Below, piece by piece: positions 10,779-22,048 of a stretch of 64,000 nt of DNA; positions within the stretch are counted from its first letter, which is position 1; each line of letters starts with the position of its first letter. The DNA is from Diplolepis rosae (Eukaryota > Arthropoda > Insecta > Hymenoptera > Diplolepididae). The stretch covers positions 10,124,001 to 10,188,000 of the forward strand of contig JAPYXD010000736.1 of assembly GCA_030998225.1 (NCBI GenBank). Reading direction: 5' to 3'. The position numbers and the translations under genes were made by a program. The notes beneath the pieces are model-generated. The model was not told the DNA's origin, did no database searches, and saw only the letters and a list, made by a program, of their open reading frames with translations.

Positions 10779-11963
10779 CCGAACGTTTACTTAATGGTTA
10801 AACAACGACCAAGGCTTCTCTAAAGGTAACTCTGAGTCTCAGAAGCGCTGTCCTCAGTGTAAGGAATGTTTGTCTCAACTAAAATTAATAATTTTACATT
10901 AAACCTTGAGATGCCGGTTTTACCCGTAACCTAGCAACTCCTTAAACGGGCTGGCCCAACTAAATTCATTTCATATTAAAAGACCTGAAAATAAAATATT
11001 TTCTCAAACACTTTGTTGAGCGCCAGACACTCTCTAGAGTGACAATATTTCTTCTACTACACTGGTGAGACTCGAAAACAAAAGATCAACACAAGGCGGG
11101 GTGAAATAAGGTCACAACAGGTTACCGGGTAAATAAATAAAAACCAGAATTTAATTAATTAAATAAAAGGTTAAACAAGATTTATTATACATTACTAATA
11201 TACTCGATACATATAAAAAAAAGAATGACTTTACTAACAGCCCAGAAGGTGTATATTGACTTCAATAAACGCAGATACAATGAAAGGTAACAAAATCTCG
11301 GATTATTGCCGAGTCACGCGACAATATGGCGAAGTACGTACATTCCCGTGCGTCACCACCCGAGAGAACTAGACTTGACTAATTTATTTTAATTATTCAA
11401 TTCCTTTTTCTGTCTAACATGTCTTTGAAAGGCTACCGATATTACAACAAAAAAAAGCACTCGCGAGCAAGAAAGAGAAGAGAAGAGAAGAGAGGCGAAG
11501 TGGCCGGTGTGTGAGATGCACGCAATAAAGCGTCAGTATCAGTTCAGTAATGTCCGGTAATTCCGGACCACTTGCCAAGAGAATTTAAATAAAATTAACT
11601 CACGCTACCTGTACTACGTCTTGGAGCTCCGGAATAAACCTTAGAGCGAATTCTCCTTCCATCGAATACACTTAACGTCCAAATTCTCGTTTAAATTTCT
11701 TTGATTCTGTTGACTGAAACGTGGGTGGCAGTTGCTACTTAGAGTCGCAGGACGAGAGTGACGATGGCCGACGCGACGCTAACAAAATTCCCGACCTGCT
11801 CCACGAATTACACGCGTGACCCAATCGCGGACCCGGAAACAGGTCACATGTCCAACATCCAATAGACGAAGAGGCAACTCGTGCCTAGTATAATAATTGC
11901 CCTCGGCAAATAACTTTCCTCAACACGCGGTTCTATTATTTACAATGAACGGCGCGTGTAACA
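10779..11963 (-). promoter_or_regulatory. probable leader and LTR of the gag-bearing element
   Basis: This non-coding stretch precedes the gag ATG on the minus strand. TGGCGCTCAACAAAGTG (11025 down to 11009) looks like a tRNA primer site. The region further right is CpG-rich and has an inverted end, TGTTACACGCG, at 11963, that could be the LTR start. A purine run GAGAAGAGAAGAGAAG lies near 11475. No second LTR copy is present to prove the borders. Confidence 0.3.
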
Positions 11964-12054
11964 CGATGACACCATTATAATCAATGTTCATCTCCGTCAA
12001 ATCTCACAAATTTAGTATCACCAAATGTCCAAGATACTAAATATCAAATGTGTT

Positions 12055-13002
12055 TTATATCCAGGTCCTATCCATCCTTGTCGTCGTAAATATCCTTTCG
12101 TTGGAATCATCAGAATTCCCGGAGAGCAATGTGTCCACACCCCTTACAATGTCAACATATGCAGGGAGTGTGACAGCCATGATGTTGAACCTTGGCTTAA
12201 ATTCTGCTTTGGTGGTCTTATACCAATGCATCTTGAGTGTGCCCTCCAGAGGCCGGTAGAAACCACGGATGAACTGCGCGTCTAGTTTGTCCACCTTGAA
12301 TGCCGTGTCCTGAGCTGGGAAGCAGTAAATCAAGAGCTTTAGCATCAGTAACGTGTCGATCTAACTCGCGTTGGTGTTACCCATCCATGATATTAAATAT
12401 TGTAAGGATGATGCATCTCTAGCATTCATGCTTTTAAGGACTGGGGCAAGTGTCGAGTTCATAAGATCTTTGTTATTCATCTTAGTCAAGAGTGCCTGAG
12501 CAGCTCCCGCCCAAGGTGGACTACGCGCCGCCTCGTTCTGATGTAATGTGTCAACACTGCTGACACACCTAAAGGGTATTTTTTTGGTTGTACCAAACGC
12601 TGGCCGATCCGATGTCCCCGCTGAAGGAGGAAGATCGTCCTGCACAAGAAAGATCCGATCGACGGCGTCTGGTGGTTGTGTTGTCGCATCCGATAAGGAC
12701 GACACACTTGGTGTGGCCTCAGGCTATGTATCTACCCGGGCAGGTGGGTTCTCGGAGGCATCTTGAGGTCTGACAGACCTCCTGACCCTCGTCAGCGATT
12801 CCCGGGGGTAGTACGCGCCGTTTGGGGTTATATAGGCATTTCCTGCCCGCATACGTTCCAGTTCCTTGGTCGTGAAGGCACCATCGTTACTGTTTATGTA
12901 AGCTAGGGTGTCCGCACGACCCAGGAACTTCTTGCTATACTCCTGTTGCTCGCATCCGTTATGCGTGTGGGAGCTAGGCCCCGATGTGTCATGTAGGTTC
13001 AT
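12055..13002 (-). pseudogene. GC-rich ORF broken by two TAG codons, possibly virus-derived
   Basis: A single minus-strand frame runs from ATG 13002-13000 to a stop near 12055 (about 315 codons), interrupted in frame by TAG at 12726-12724 and at 12363-12361. Its GC content is far above the flanks. The first third includes KKFLGRADTLAYINS and AYITPNGAYYPRES; the middle is Pro/Ser-rich; the last ~95 residues look like a compact globular domain (FIRGFYRPLEGTLKMHWYKT). I do not recognise the family. Non-segmented negative-strand virus phosphoprotein or matrix genes, or an accessory retroelement ORF, are possibilities. Both stops being TAG may be coincidence. Confidence 0.35.
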
Positions 13003-13351
13003 AGAATCTGGCTGGTAATGGGTTGCTAGATTTTAGGGAGTTTGCTATTTTTACACTGATGTAGTTTTTTTCTTTCCATATTTTGATGAGGTTATTGACT
13101 TTGTTGTGAATTGTGTTAGTTGGATCTTTTTTCAGAGGTTCATAGGTTTTTTTGTCTGCCAACACAAGTGTGGCTTGATGAATGTAATCATGTTTATTCA
13201 TGGCTACTGTTGTATTCCTCTTATCTGCTTTTGTTATTAATATGTATTTTATACTTTCTGAAGCTTCAGAGAAAACTGACACCTTGACTCTTTTACTTTT
13301 TCCTTGTTGCTTTTCCGGGTGAGTCATCGCTGCTGCTCTCCTCTCCTTCAC
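13003..13351 (-). pseudogene. Penelope-like element 1: RT N-terminal part
   Basis: Minus-strand frame with ILITKADKRNTTVAMNKHDY, followed by a YEPLKKDPTN motif and a terminal SNPLPARFY. This is the typical N-terminal region of Penelope-like reverse transcriptase just before the conserved LPKIHK motif, which is missing here because the composite insertion begins at this point. It is the 5' partner of the RT and nuclease fragments at 8712-10072. Confidence 0.8.
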
Positions 13352-14662
13352 TCGTCATCCCCACTCCTACTTGGCTCTCCGTGCAGTATGGCTTCAGGTT
13401 AGTCGCGTGGAACATCCCCCTCTCCCGTTCATTCTCGGTGTTATATTGCTTGTCAATATCTAAATATTATGGATGAATATCTCTTATTTGAATATCTACT
13501 TTTCAATATCCATTTTTCTCCGTGAACCATTCACTTGTACGTAACTGATACACTCTAAAAACGGAATATTGACTGTCGAACAATTCCGTTTACTATGAAT
13601 GGATTTTCTACTCAAAATTGTCATAAGAGAAAATCCTCTAACAGTTGAAGTATTTTCGTTTCAAGTGCTATCATTTTACTGCCAAAGTTTTTCCTTTGGT
13701 TTAGAAATAAAATCCTTTGTCGTACGAAGGAAGTATAATTTCGATGTTAAAAGAAAACAAATTCTATGATATAACCTATAAGAAATGTACACAAGCCAAA
13801 CTTTGACAAATCCCAATATTCAATCGATCATTTTCAATAATATAATAACGACCCGTCTTAGATTTCAGCTTAAGGAAATTTTAAGATATAACTTTGCTTA
13901 CATTACAAATTTTCCAATACGTGTAAAATTGAAAGTCCATGATCAATTAAATATATAATGTTGAAAGAGTGTTACAAAATTATTTTTAAACTTTGTTGCA
14001 TTTTAAATTTCACAATAAATTCTATAGTAAACATTTTACTAATAATTTCGCATCAAAATATTTTTTACAAATAAAATACAACTGTATATTTCATAAAATG
14101 AATAAATTGTGTAAAAAATTATACATATACGAAACTGTTTTACGGAAAAAAATGTGTAACTGTCACAAGGATATTTTAGGTTATAGTAGCCACATTTATG
14201 GTTAGTATAGTTAATAATATAGCTTGAACAGCAATATGTTTCTTTGTACCAGCTACACACTTTTTGCGTGTAATGTTAAATAAGTGTTTTCAAAATTCAT
14301 TTAAGAAATGTTTTTATTCAATTTTATCAATGATATTAGAATGGATTTCCATATAAACTTTAAATGTCGACATTTTTTTCCAATACAAAACTATTATTCG
14401 TTTTATAAAGTATATATTCCATGATCTTTATTTTTACAGTTTGAAAATTTCTTGAATGTATACATTTTTTCTTGCAATTAAATACAAGTAGATCTATCCT
14501 TCTATCCTTTAATATTATTTCATCAGAATATTTCGGAAGGAATAGAATATAAAATACCCTGAAAGATGAAACAAAAACTTTATTCATAAAATTTCGGCTA
14601 TTCGACAATTCTGCAATTGTTTTCTTAACGTTTAGATATAATTGAACTTATTTCTACCTATA
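13352..14662. other. AT-rich non-coding, with one MITE copy
   Basis: Only AT-rich sequence, apart from the ~130 bp MITE at 14140-14272. Open frames at 13993-14205 and 14360-14608 are low-complexity and unsupported. Confidence 0.5.
14140..14272. mobile_element. short MITE, family copy 1
   Basis: This ~130 bp segment recurs in inverted orientation at 49716-49847. The ends are of the form ACACGSAAAAAA..., inverted at the other side (TTTTTGCGTGT). The core phrases AGCTGGTACAAAGAAACATAT and AGTTAATAATATAGCT are shared by the copies, the second with a few differences. It has no coding capacity. Two copies 35 kb apart define a repeat family. Confidence 0.75.
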
Positions 14663-15968
14663 TGTGACGTCCTGACACTTACCTTCCTTTAGTAATATAT
14701 TTTATTTTTCCCTCCTTTTAGATCGGTAAAGAAATCCAGAGGATTTCTAAACCGAAACTGGGATGAAGGTAGCTAACTAAAATGAAACTCGAAGCTTACT
14801 GAATTTACAATTATTAACCTTTATTTTGATGGGTACAAACTGAGAGAGAGACATAGAGAGAGAGATAAAAAGTTATTAAAATTTCCTCCTGGGGTCATAT
14901 ATTAAAATTGGACTTACTCAAATCCAGGCTGGAACCACTGATAATCCGGAAGGGGTACACACCTTCTAATTCACTTTACGATGCGTTGCAATTCTGACAG
15001 GTAGACCAAAATCCAAACAGGGAAACTGTGACAGGTGGGCCTTAAATCCACAAATCATTTTCGGGCTGGACTAGTGACGATCCCGAAGGGTGAGTTGAAG
15101 ATGCACCTGTCAATATATACAATGTGGGGCCTCGGTGGAATCGAATCGTAGAAACTTCAATATATGAACCGTTCACAGGTTCCACTTTTTAACTCACGAA
15201 CAATGTTCCACTAAATTGAATTTCTATGTAATGTTAAATTGACGAGGAAGATACTGACAAAGATGGACTGAGTTGACCGGGGTAACTTGGGTAGAGAGTT
15301 CTCAAATTTTAAGATGGTCCGACATCAACTCTGTACTTTTTAGAGGAGTTCCGTTTCTGAAGATTTCCCGGCGGCAACTGAAGATTCGCAGATTCGCAGG
15401 TACTTTTATGTGCTAATTTTCGGTCGATACTGGCTACCTTTTGATCGATACTGACATGGAACTTCTAGGTGGTGATTAATGGGTTTTATATTTTTTGTCG
15501 ATACTGACTATGTTTAATTTTGCCCTGCTAATATTCTTCTGATGTTGGCCTGACCTTGGCACGTGTCTGAGCTGGCCTCTTTTCCTTTGGGTTGCCATTT
15601 TTTTATGCTGAAGAAAAAAGGGGAGACTTCGTTTCCTTATTCTGGTTTCCCCCACGTTCCTTCTTCTTGAGATGATTCATTTTTTAATTTCTATCATTTG
15701 CTGCGCCTGTCGATATTCTTGTGTACTTAGGACATTCTGATGGGGTTCCCTTATTAACGGGTAGTTAAGAGTTTACGATGTTTTCTATTTATAAGTTCAC
15801 TACTATCTCTCTTTCTATTACAATTTTATTTTCGTACATTAAATTTCCGTCTAATCAATGCTTTTTAATAGCTGTTGCTTATGCATGTTTTATGTTAAAA
15901 TCTTTTATTAATTTTACATATTTTGGTATTATGAAATAAATAAATAGCGACGGTCACGGGACGTGACA
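14663..15968 (-). repeat. 3' LTR of the gypsy element (1,306 bp)
   Basis: In minus-strand sense the LTR starts TGTCACGTCCCG at 15968 and ends GGACGTCACA at 14663, so its termini are a 10 bp inverted repeat. A polypurine tract lies immediately outside the start (15980-15969). Its last 459 bp are repeated at 31881-32339. A second copy of the polypurine tract and LTR start lies at 17323-17291, so the true LTR could alternatively extend to 17312 (2,650 bp) with an internal duplication. Confidence 0.7.
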
Positions 15969-15980
15969 CCTCCCCCCTTA
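15969..15980 (-). promoter_or_regulatory. polypurine tract, inner copy
   Basis: Minus strand TAAGGGGGGAGG directly followed by the LTR start TGTCACGTCCCG. This is the expected plus-strand priming site of an LTR retroelement. Confidence 0.6.
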
Positions 15981-17312
15981 AGTTCGAACACGGGGATGCA
16001 ATGACCGTATTTGAACTTTTTGAAATGATTAAGTTAACATTCGCTTTTGAGTAGAATTCTTGTTAAGATAGAATTTTCGCTGAAATGACTTGGAGCTATT
16101 CTTATCGTCTGTGGTTTACATTGATACTTTGATAGGTTAATAATTGTGTTTTCGCAAATACATTAAATTTAATACATTGAATTTTAATACATAGACATGT
16201 TTTCGCACAATTAATTGTGATGACATTCACAATGGTTTGAATTAAAACTTTCGAATATTTAGTGCAAAAAACACACACAATGAAGCTTTTAATATTATTA
16301 CGAGATATATCGATACATTGTTTTAAATATTCGGACAACGATAATTTTAAATGGATACAATATAAAATGTTGATTCAAATGTTTTGAAAAGTTTAATATT
16401 ATATTTGTTTTTGTATATTTTTCATTCATTAAAATTTAATTAGTGCAATGGCGCGATTAAAAGTCTTGTTTGCAAAACCCTAAAACATACATATTAATGG
16501 ATAATTTTCGATAATTTGATAAATATGTCAATAGAGCTAGATATGACTACATACTATTTTTATTATTTTCCTAATTTTTTGCTTTGTTATTATTTTTATG
16601 AATTAATCTGTATACATACACATACATGATTCGTTTTATTTTTATTTTATCTAAACGATTCAGCATATATATTGATTAAACATTATTTGCCTAAAAACGC
16701 TAACCACACATATATTGATATTGTAACTAGATGTAATGTCAAATGACATTTATTAGACCCATAAATATTTTATTTATTAATATGTATTCGTCAACATGCA
16801 TTATTCCTCATTCCTAATTTTAAACAATCTAACATATTTTGATTAAAAATTTTTCATAATAAAGCACTAACGATTATACATATTGATATAAGCAAATGTG
16901 ATTAGAATTTTAATTGATCTTCATTACGCATATAAATATTTTTTTATTTGGCATTTTTTTGTATTTTTATCACATTTTGTTTTATTTTTATGAATAAATC
17001 TGTATAGTTGCATATAAACTATTTCATTTCTCAAATAATTCAATATGTGCTTCAATTAAACGTTTATCTATTTGTAATACATATACTTTGTGATATAACA
17101 TATTCTATTTCAAGCTTATCTACATACATATTTCTAAAAACATTTAAAATGTCAACATTTTTGTAAAATTTGTTTCAATCATCATTGAATACAATCAATT
17201 GATTTCAATATATTTTCACGCAGATTACTTGTAAATCAGATTATATAATTTCATAAAATAGACAAAATTTCTTATATTTAAGTCGCATTCATGATAGTCA
17301 CGGGACGTGACA
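15981..17312. repeat. duplicated LTR-start region, AT-rich
   Basis: The segment is bounded on both sides by the same motif: LTR start plus polypurine tract at 15948-15980 and at 17291-17323 in direct orientation. Outside about 50 bp at the junctions the two flanks are not similar. It has no coding capacity apart from short AT-rich frames. It may be part of a long LTR or the product of a recombination between two element copies. Confidence 0.45.
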
Positions 17313-17324
17313 CCTCCCCCCTTA
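17313..17324 (-). promoter_or_regulatory. polypurine tract, outer copy
   Basis: Minus strand ATAAGGGGGGAGG followed by TGTCACGTCCCG at 17312. It lies 132 bp downstream of the stop codon of the dsRBD-like ORF, the normal position for a 3' polypurine tract after the last ORF of the element. Confidence 0.6.
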
Positions 17325-17455
17325 TGTTTGAACGTGGGGATGAAATCGACATGTTTAAACTTACTCAAGTTTCATTCATATACTTTATTTTATTTTATTA
17401 GCAATGCGTCACATCACGTAATTACATTTTTTTTATATTTGCTTTTAACTGTTAT

Positions 17456-17994
17456 TTATTCCACAAATTTTTTATTTTGCTTCGGAGCAGTACAATTCAC
17501 TGGTTTGTGAACTCTTTGGTAGCAACGTTCGCAAGTCCCAGTCCATTTATATAGCATTACTTTTTCGAAATCGTTTTCTATAGATTTTTTCAATTCATTT
17601 ACGGGCTCTGTTTGTTCGCTGAATAAATATTCTTTATGCAAAAGTTCTAATAGTTTTCGTACTGCATTATGCTTAGCCTCTTTCTTTGTTTTAGATTTTT
17701 CAATAGTACATATAGCCATAAATATTGGTATATTATTAAAAATTTTACGCATTGAATAATCTTAACATTTAAAGCTTTAAAATCGTATTCCAAGCTTATT
17801 TTGTATATCATTTTAACTTCGTCTAAAGTGGTTAATAACATTTCTTGTTCTTTATATTCAAATTATGAAACAGATACTTGGTATTTTATTTTAGAGAACC
17901 TTTGCTTTAGAATATCATGGATAAGATTTACTTTAACGAAAAACTTTAAATTCAATGAAGATTTAAATAGTATTTTTCTATAAATATAGAACAT
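17456..17994 (-). pseudogene. dsRNA-binding-domain-like ORF in the env position
   Basis: Minus-strand coding sequence in two frames. The downstream part (17752-17456) contains IFMAICTIEKSK followed by TKKEAKHNAVRKLLELL. This matches the second half of a double-stranded RNA-binding domain: the Phe/Cys/Ile beta strand, then the KKEAKxxAxxxLLxxL helix that contacts the RNA backbone. The usual Gly-x-Gly before the Lys pair is absent. The upstream part (about 17994-17753) lies in another frame and contains one in-frame TAA; it supplies the N-terminal helix region (LDEVKMIYKISLEYDF). The C-terminus has a CERC pair and a basic tail. It sits after integrase and just before the outer polypurine tract, where related elements carry env. 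The domain call rests on pattern only. Confidence 0.5.
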
Positions 17995-19109
17995 GTTCGC
18001 TTCCATAGCAGAAGGGAATATATTATCTTAAGAAAATTTTAGGAAAATTTTCGGTATCGATAATTATCATAGTACACGAGAGAATTTCATAATGCAAGCA
18101 AATTATGTATATGGAAAGCATTCATAAATTTATCAAAAACGTGAAGAATAATTATATTATAAAAAGAGGAGAAGAAGAATTAGTCATTTTCATTTTGTTT
18201 GTGTTTATTATTAGTATTTCTTCATCGATAGCGTTTTACTCTTTTTTTTTAATATTGCAATTAGTGTACTTCAAAAACTGAGTATTTTTGTAAATATCCA
18301 TGTAAAACATTAAATGACTACCATCTCCAAAGATTTTAATTGTGCAAGGCTTGAAGATAAAGACTGGTAAAATGATCAAAATAGTTTTTATATGATAATT
18401 GTAAAAACTGACTCATTGTGCAAAAATTTAGACATTTAATTACGAACTTTAATTACGAAAAGAATAAAGTATCTTTCATATATAATGCTTCTCGGATGGC
18501 TATGTCCTAAAACAAGAAAAACAGATGGTATTAGTATTTGACCTGAAAGAAGAGTTATTTGTTAGAAGAGAAAAGATTTACAGGTAAAATTTTTTATGAG
18601 AAAAAGTTAAAACAATTTCTGCAAATTGTAGTTTTTTGGTTTCTTTGAACAATAGTTTGAGATATTGTTTGAATTATAACATATTTTGTATAAAGTTATC
18701 ATTTTTGGACATAAAAGCTCCTTGTGTTTTCAAATCTCCATAATTTTATAACAAAGCTCATAAAGTTCTTGGAATGTTTTTATTTGTTTGACTGCTGCTT
18801 CATTTTTACTTATTATTACTATATTTCCTGTAGCTATTACTTTTTGATTTCTTGCTCTACAATATGATGTGAAAATTATTCTTATGTCAACGTTAAAATC
18901 CCTGTAAGTTAGAAACTTATAAAAAAATTATGTCATCATTTGTGGATTTGTTGTATCTCGAGACCAATTTGGTACATTGTAGTCGTTAAAATTAAATATT
19001 CCTTTCATAAATAAATATGGCCATAATGCTTTTATATCAACTTGATTAAATCACATAATAAATCAATGCGTTGGCGATGTTTTGGTTCCATTGTGATCTG
19101 CAACTATTT
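17995..19109. other. AT-rich spacer between integrase and the dsRBD-like ORF
   Basis: No convincing coding sequence. It lies inside the gypsy element downstream of pol and may hold decayed coding DNA. Confidence 0.45.
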
Positions 19110-19427
19110 TTATTTAATTTTCATTCTTTTTAATCTGATTGGTTGTTGGTGGTTGTTGGTTTCAAGTACTTCGTATGGTCCTGAATATTGATTTTCGAAT
19201 TTCTTTAGTTCGCCACCTTCCAGTAAAAATACACTATCTCCGATTTTAAAATTTTGTGGATTAATTTTTCTGTCATAATATTCTTTCGATTTTTCTTTAG
19301 CTGCTATTAAATTTTTTCTTGCTATTCCACGCATTTCATGTAATTTTGTAATTAATTTTGTCATGTACATATCGTAAGTTTCCATTTTTTCATGTTCTGG
19401 TAAAGGATCGCCTGATGGTAAACGTGC
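19110..19427 (-). pseudogene. gypsy integrase, C-terminal domain
   Basis: Minus-strand frame starting at codons for LARLPSGDPLPEHE and running through MRGIARKNLIAAKEKSKEYY to the integrase C-terminal beta-barrel region (FKIGDSVFLLEGGELKKFEN, then YSGPYEVLE), ending at 19110. It is the direct continuation of the integrase core at 21533-22048, separated by a 2.1 kb transposon. The junction codons fit exactly across the TAA target duplication. Confidence 0.85.
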
Positions 19428-19430
19428 TAA

Positions 19431-21532
19431 TAGTGCGGAAGCCCACTGCAAATATTTGGGTCGATAAAATAACCGGACAAATTCTATTAGGAAACGTTGT
19501 TTACATGTTGAAAAATAATAATCCTCGAGCAGCCAACGTCGTACCCCCTGCGTTGTATGCTTTAACAAATTGTTAACAATTGAAAAAATGAGGGATTCAG
19601 GTTTATCGAATAACCGGGCGAGTCATATATCATTGGAAAGGTCTTTGAATGCCCTTTCAAAAAATACCCGGCTGCTTCCCCAAAGCCCCTGTATATCGCA
19701 GGATGCTCGCAATTTGTGATCCGCCGCGGGAGTCAACTCGAGCGCCGAGTTTGAATCGCGCGCCGTAGACAAGGACAGGGGTTCGAAAGGGTTTTTAAGG
19801 GATAAGAAAAGATTATGTCAGGACTTTCGGAAGGTTTTGTAGGATTCCAAGATTTTCATTAAAAAATTCTTTTCACACAAGTATTTTATTTATTGAATAA
19901 CACAATGAAGAAATTGCGACGAATGGTTATACAAATTCGCAAGTAAATGTAAACATAAATTGTCTTGATAATTTATAAAATTATAATTTTAAAACTTTGA
20001 TACGCAGAATTTTGAAACTGAAGAAAATTTGAAGAAATGATAATTTAATTCCGAAAAGCTGAGAAAAAATTAATGATTTATGTTTTTAAAATTAAATAAC
20101 ATTTAAAAAACTGAATTAATGTTTTTCATTATATTTTCAAGTAGTACATCCTTTCTATAAATATTTGCATATGCAAATATTATTTCATATAATTTTAGAA
20201 AATGTTATTTCAAGAATGAAACTTCGATGTTCAAGCAGTATTGACAATTCTTCTGTTTATCATAAAAGAAACAAAAAAATTTCGGTATGTTACGATTTCT
20301 CAAATCATTTTAAAAAAAATGAAAAAGAAGCACATTTGAAAATTAAATTTTGCATAAAACTTTCAACAGTACACGTTTGACGTAAAAATTTGCAGATCAA
20401 AGGAATTTGATTAATTAATTACACCTTTTTATAGTAACAAGAAATACATATCCCTCAAAAATAAGAATTTTCAATGTAAATATTTACAGTGGGAAAAAAT
20501 TTCTGATACAATAATAACAAGATTTTTCTGCGAACACGTACTTGAAAATTATCTTCAGGCACATGAAATACCAGTTGAAAGAAACATTCTCAATGTAATA
20601 ATGTAGGTTATTACCACGTTGGAATTACTCGTTGAACAATCTTTGAGGCTTTATTCTTGATCATTAGAAGATGGTTCCGTTTGAGAAAATGATTCTTGAT
20701 CCACGCTTTTTCCATTACTCTGGTCAGAGGAGGTAGACGAAAGTTGCTACGAAGAAATTAGGCATTAATGAGTATTGAGAGCAACCAAATTCTTTACCAC
20801 TTCCACAAGGAATATTTACAGTTTTCTTTCTGCAAAAGTAATCAAACTCTGCTCGATACTTCGTATTGAATGTGACCACTTTTTTAAAACAATTATAGTG
20901 GTACATGACATCAGAAGGTTTTGCCAATGAAAACGTTCCATGCTGAAAACTCTTACTTTTCCGAAACTCTACGGCATTTTGTAATTTCAGAAAATTTTCC
21001 TCACAACACTGAATTGTCTTTTCACTTCCTCCGCAAAAAAAACACCCGGACATTGTCGAAACGCTATTGAAAAGTGATCATTCTGACGGAAAGAGGTGTC
21101 AAACACGACGATCAAAACAACACAAAATCAGCTAAGCGCACACATGCGCACACATACACTCGATGACACTCGACGCGCGAGACTTTGTCCTTGTCTACGG
21201 CGCGCGATTCAAACTCGGCGCTCGAGTTGACTCGCGCGGCGGTTCACAAATTGCGAGCAGCCTGCGATATGCAGGGGCTTTGGGGAAGCAGCCGGGTATT
21301 TTTTGAAAGAGCATTCAAAGACCTTTCCACTGATATATGACTCGCCCGGTTATTCGATAAACCCGAATCCCTCATTTTTTCAATTGTTAAGAATTTGTTA
21401 AAGCATACAACGCAGGGGGTACGACGTTGGCTGCTCGCGGATTATTATTTTTCAACATGTAAACAACGTTTCCTAATAGAATTCGTCCTGTTATTTTATC
21501 GACCCAAATATTTGCAGTGGGCTCCCGGACTA
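19431..21532. mobile_element. 2,102 bp DNA element with 347 bp TIRs and TAA duplication
   Basis: Long terminal inverted repeats at 19431-19777 and 21186-21532 start TAGTGCGGAAGCCCACTGC and TAGTCCGGGAGCCCACTGC. TAA is duplicated at 19428-19430 and 21533-21535. Ignoring the insert and one TAA, the integrase codons read straight through (FGK-L-ARLP), which fixes the borders. A TWA duplication is typical of PIF/Harbinger, but the very long TIRs and the small zinc-binding ORF inside are not a textbook match. No transposase is present, so the element is non-autonomous. Confidence 0.85.
20724..21053 (-). CDS. small Cys/His zinc-binding protein inside the long-TIR element
   Basis: ATG-to-stop frame of 109 codons. 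The N-terminus is MSGCFFCGGSEKTIQCCEEN, and a YHYNC motif follows about 50 residues in, giving a C-x2-C...H-x3-C arrangement. The same layout (CxxC, then a charged stretch, then YHxxC) occurs at the start of several arthropod transposon-encoded proteins. It is followed by a basic segment with CRKK. It probably represents the N-terminal DNA-binding exon of a transposase whose catalytic part is deleted. Promoter sequence would lie in the right TIR. Confidence 0.45.
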   Translation of the reverse strand: MSGCFFCGGSEKTIQCCEENFLKLQNAVEFRKSKSFQHGTFSLAKPSDVMYHYNCFKKVVTFNTKYRAEFDYFCRKKTVNIPCGSGKEFGCSQYSLMPNFFVATFVYLL

Positions 21533-22048
21533 TAATTTTCCAAAAACTAATTCATAAGGTGTGCATTTCGTTCCTTCGTGAACACTCGTGTTGTATGAAA
21601 ACATTGCTAATTCAATCCAGTCATCCCATTCTGCATTATTTTCGATAAACTGTTTAAGATATTCTTTAAGAACGTGATGGGATCTTTCCAAGGATCCATT
21701 TGATTGAGGGTGGTTAGCGGTAGTCTTAAATTGACGTATTCGAAATCGTTTTGCCATTTTTCTCATTAAATTGCTTAGAAAATCTGCTCCTTGATCTGTT
21801 AAAACCGCTTTTGGCGAGCCATATATGCAAATAAATTTCTTAACAAAAGCGTCTGCAATTGTTCCAGCTTGATGATTTGGGAGTGGGATTGCTAAAGAGT
21901 ATTTAGTAAAATTATCTTGAATAGTAAGTATATATTGATTTTGTGATGAAGTTGTTGGTAACTTTCCAACAATATCCAATGAAATTTTCTCAAATGCTGT
22001 TCCTGGGGTTGTATGTATTTTTGTATATCCAATTTCATATTTTCCCAA
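21533..22048 (-). pseudogene. gypsy integrase catalytic core
   Basis: Minus-strand frame with all three acidic residues of the retroviral-type integrase: Asp in SLDIVGKLP, Asp in AVLTDQGADFLS and Glu in HPQSNGSLERSH, with spacing typical of DDE. The N-terminal HHCC region is in a different frame just upstream, and the C-terminal domain continues at 19427 beyond the nested transposon. It catalyses insertion of the retroelement cDNA. In this copy it is separated from the rest of pol by a frameshift. Confidence 0.9.

Larger units (their letters stand above)
10073..13002. mobile_element. 2.9 kb composite insertion splitting PLE 1
   Basis: The Penelope frame stops after the codons for PARFY near 13003 and resumes near 10073 at codons for STYKMNN. 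About 20 residues of the RT are missing, so the insertion came with a small deletion or the edges were lost. On the minus strand the block contains, from right to left, a GC-rich ORF with two TAG stops (12055-13002), a CpG-rich leader or LTR region, and the beginning of a gag ORF (10778 leftward). I cannot say whether it entered as one unit or in two steps. Confidence 0.55.

Noticed and set aside
12025..12773. Plus-strand ORFs with Cys residues over the GC-rich block
   Set aside because: They overlap the longer minus-strand frame, which has consistent composition over 950 bp; the plus-strand ones are short and have no motif.
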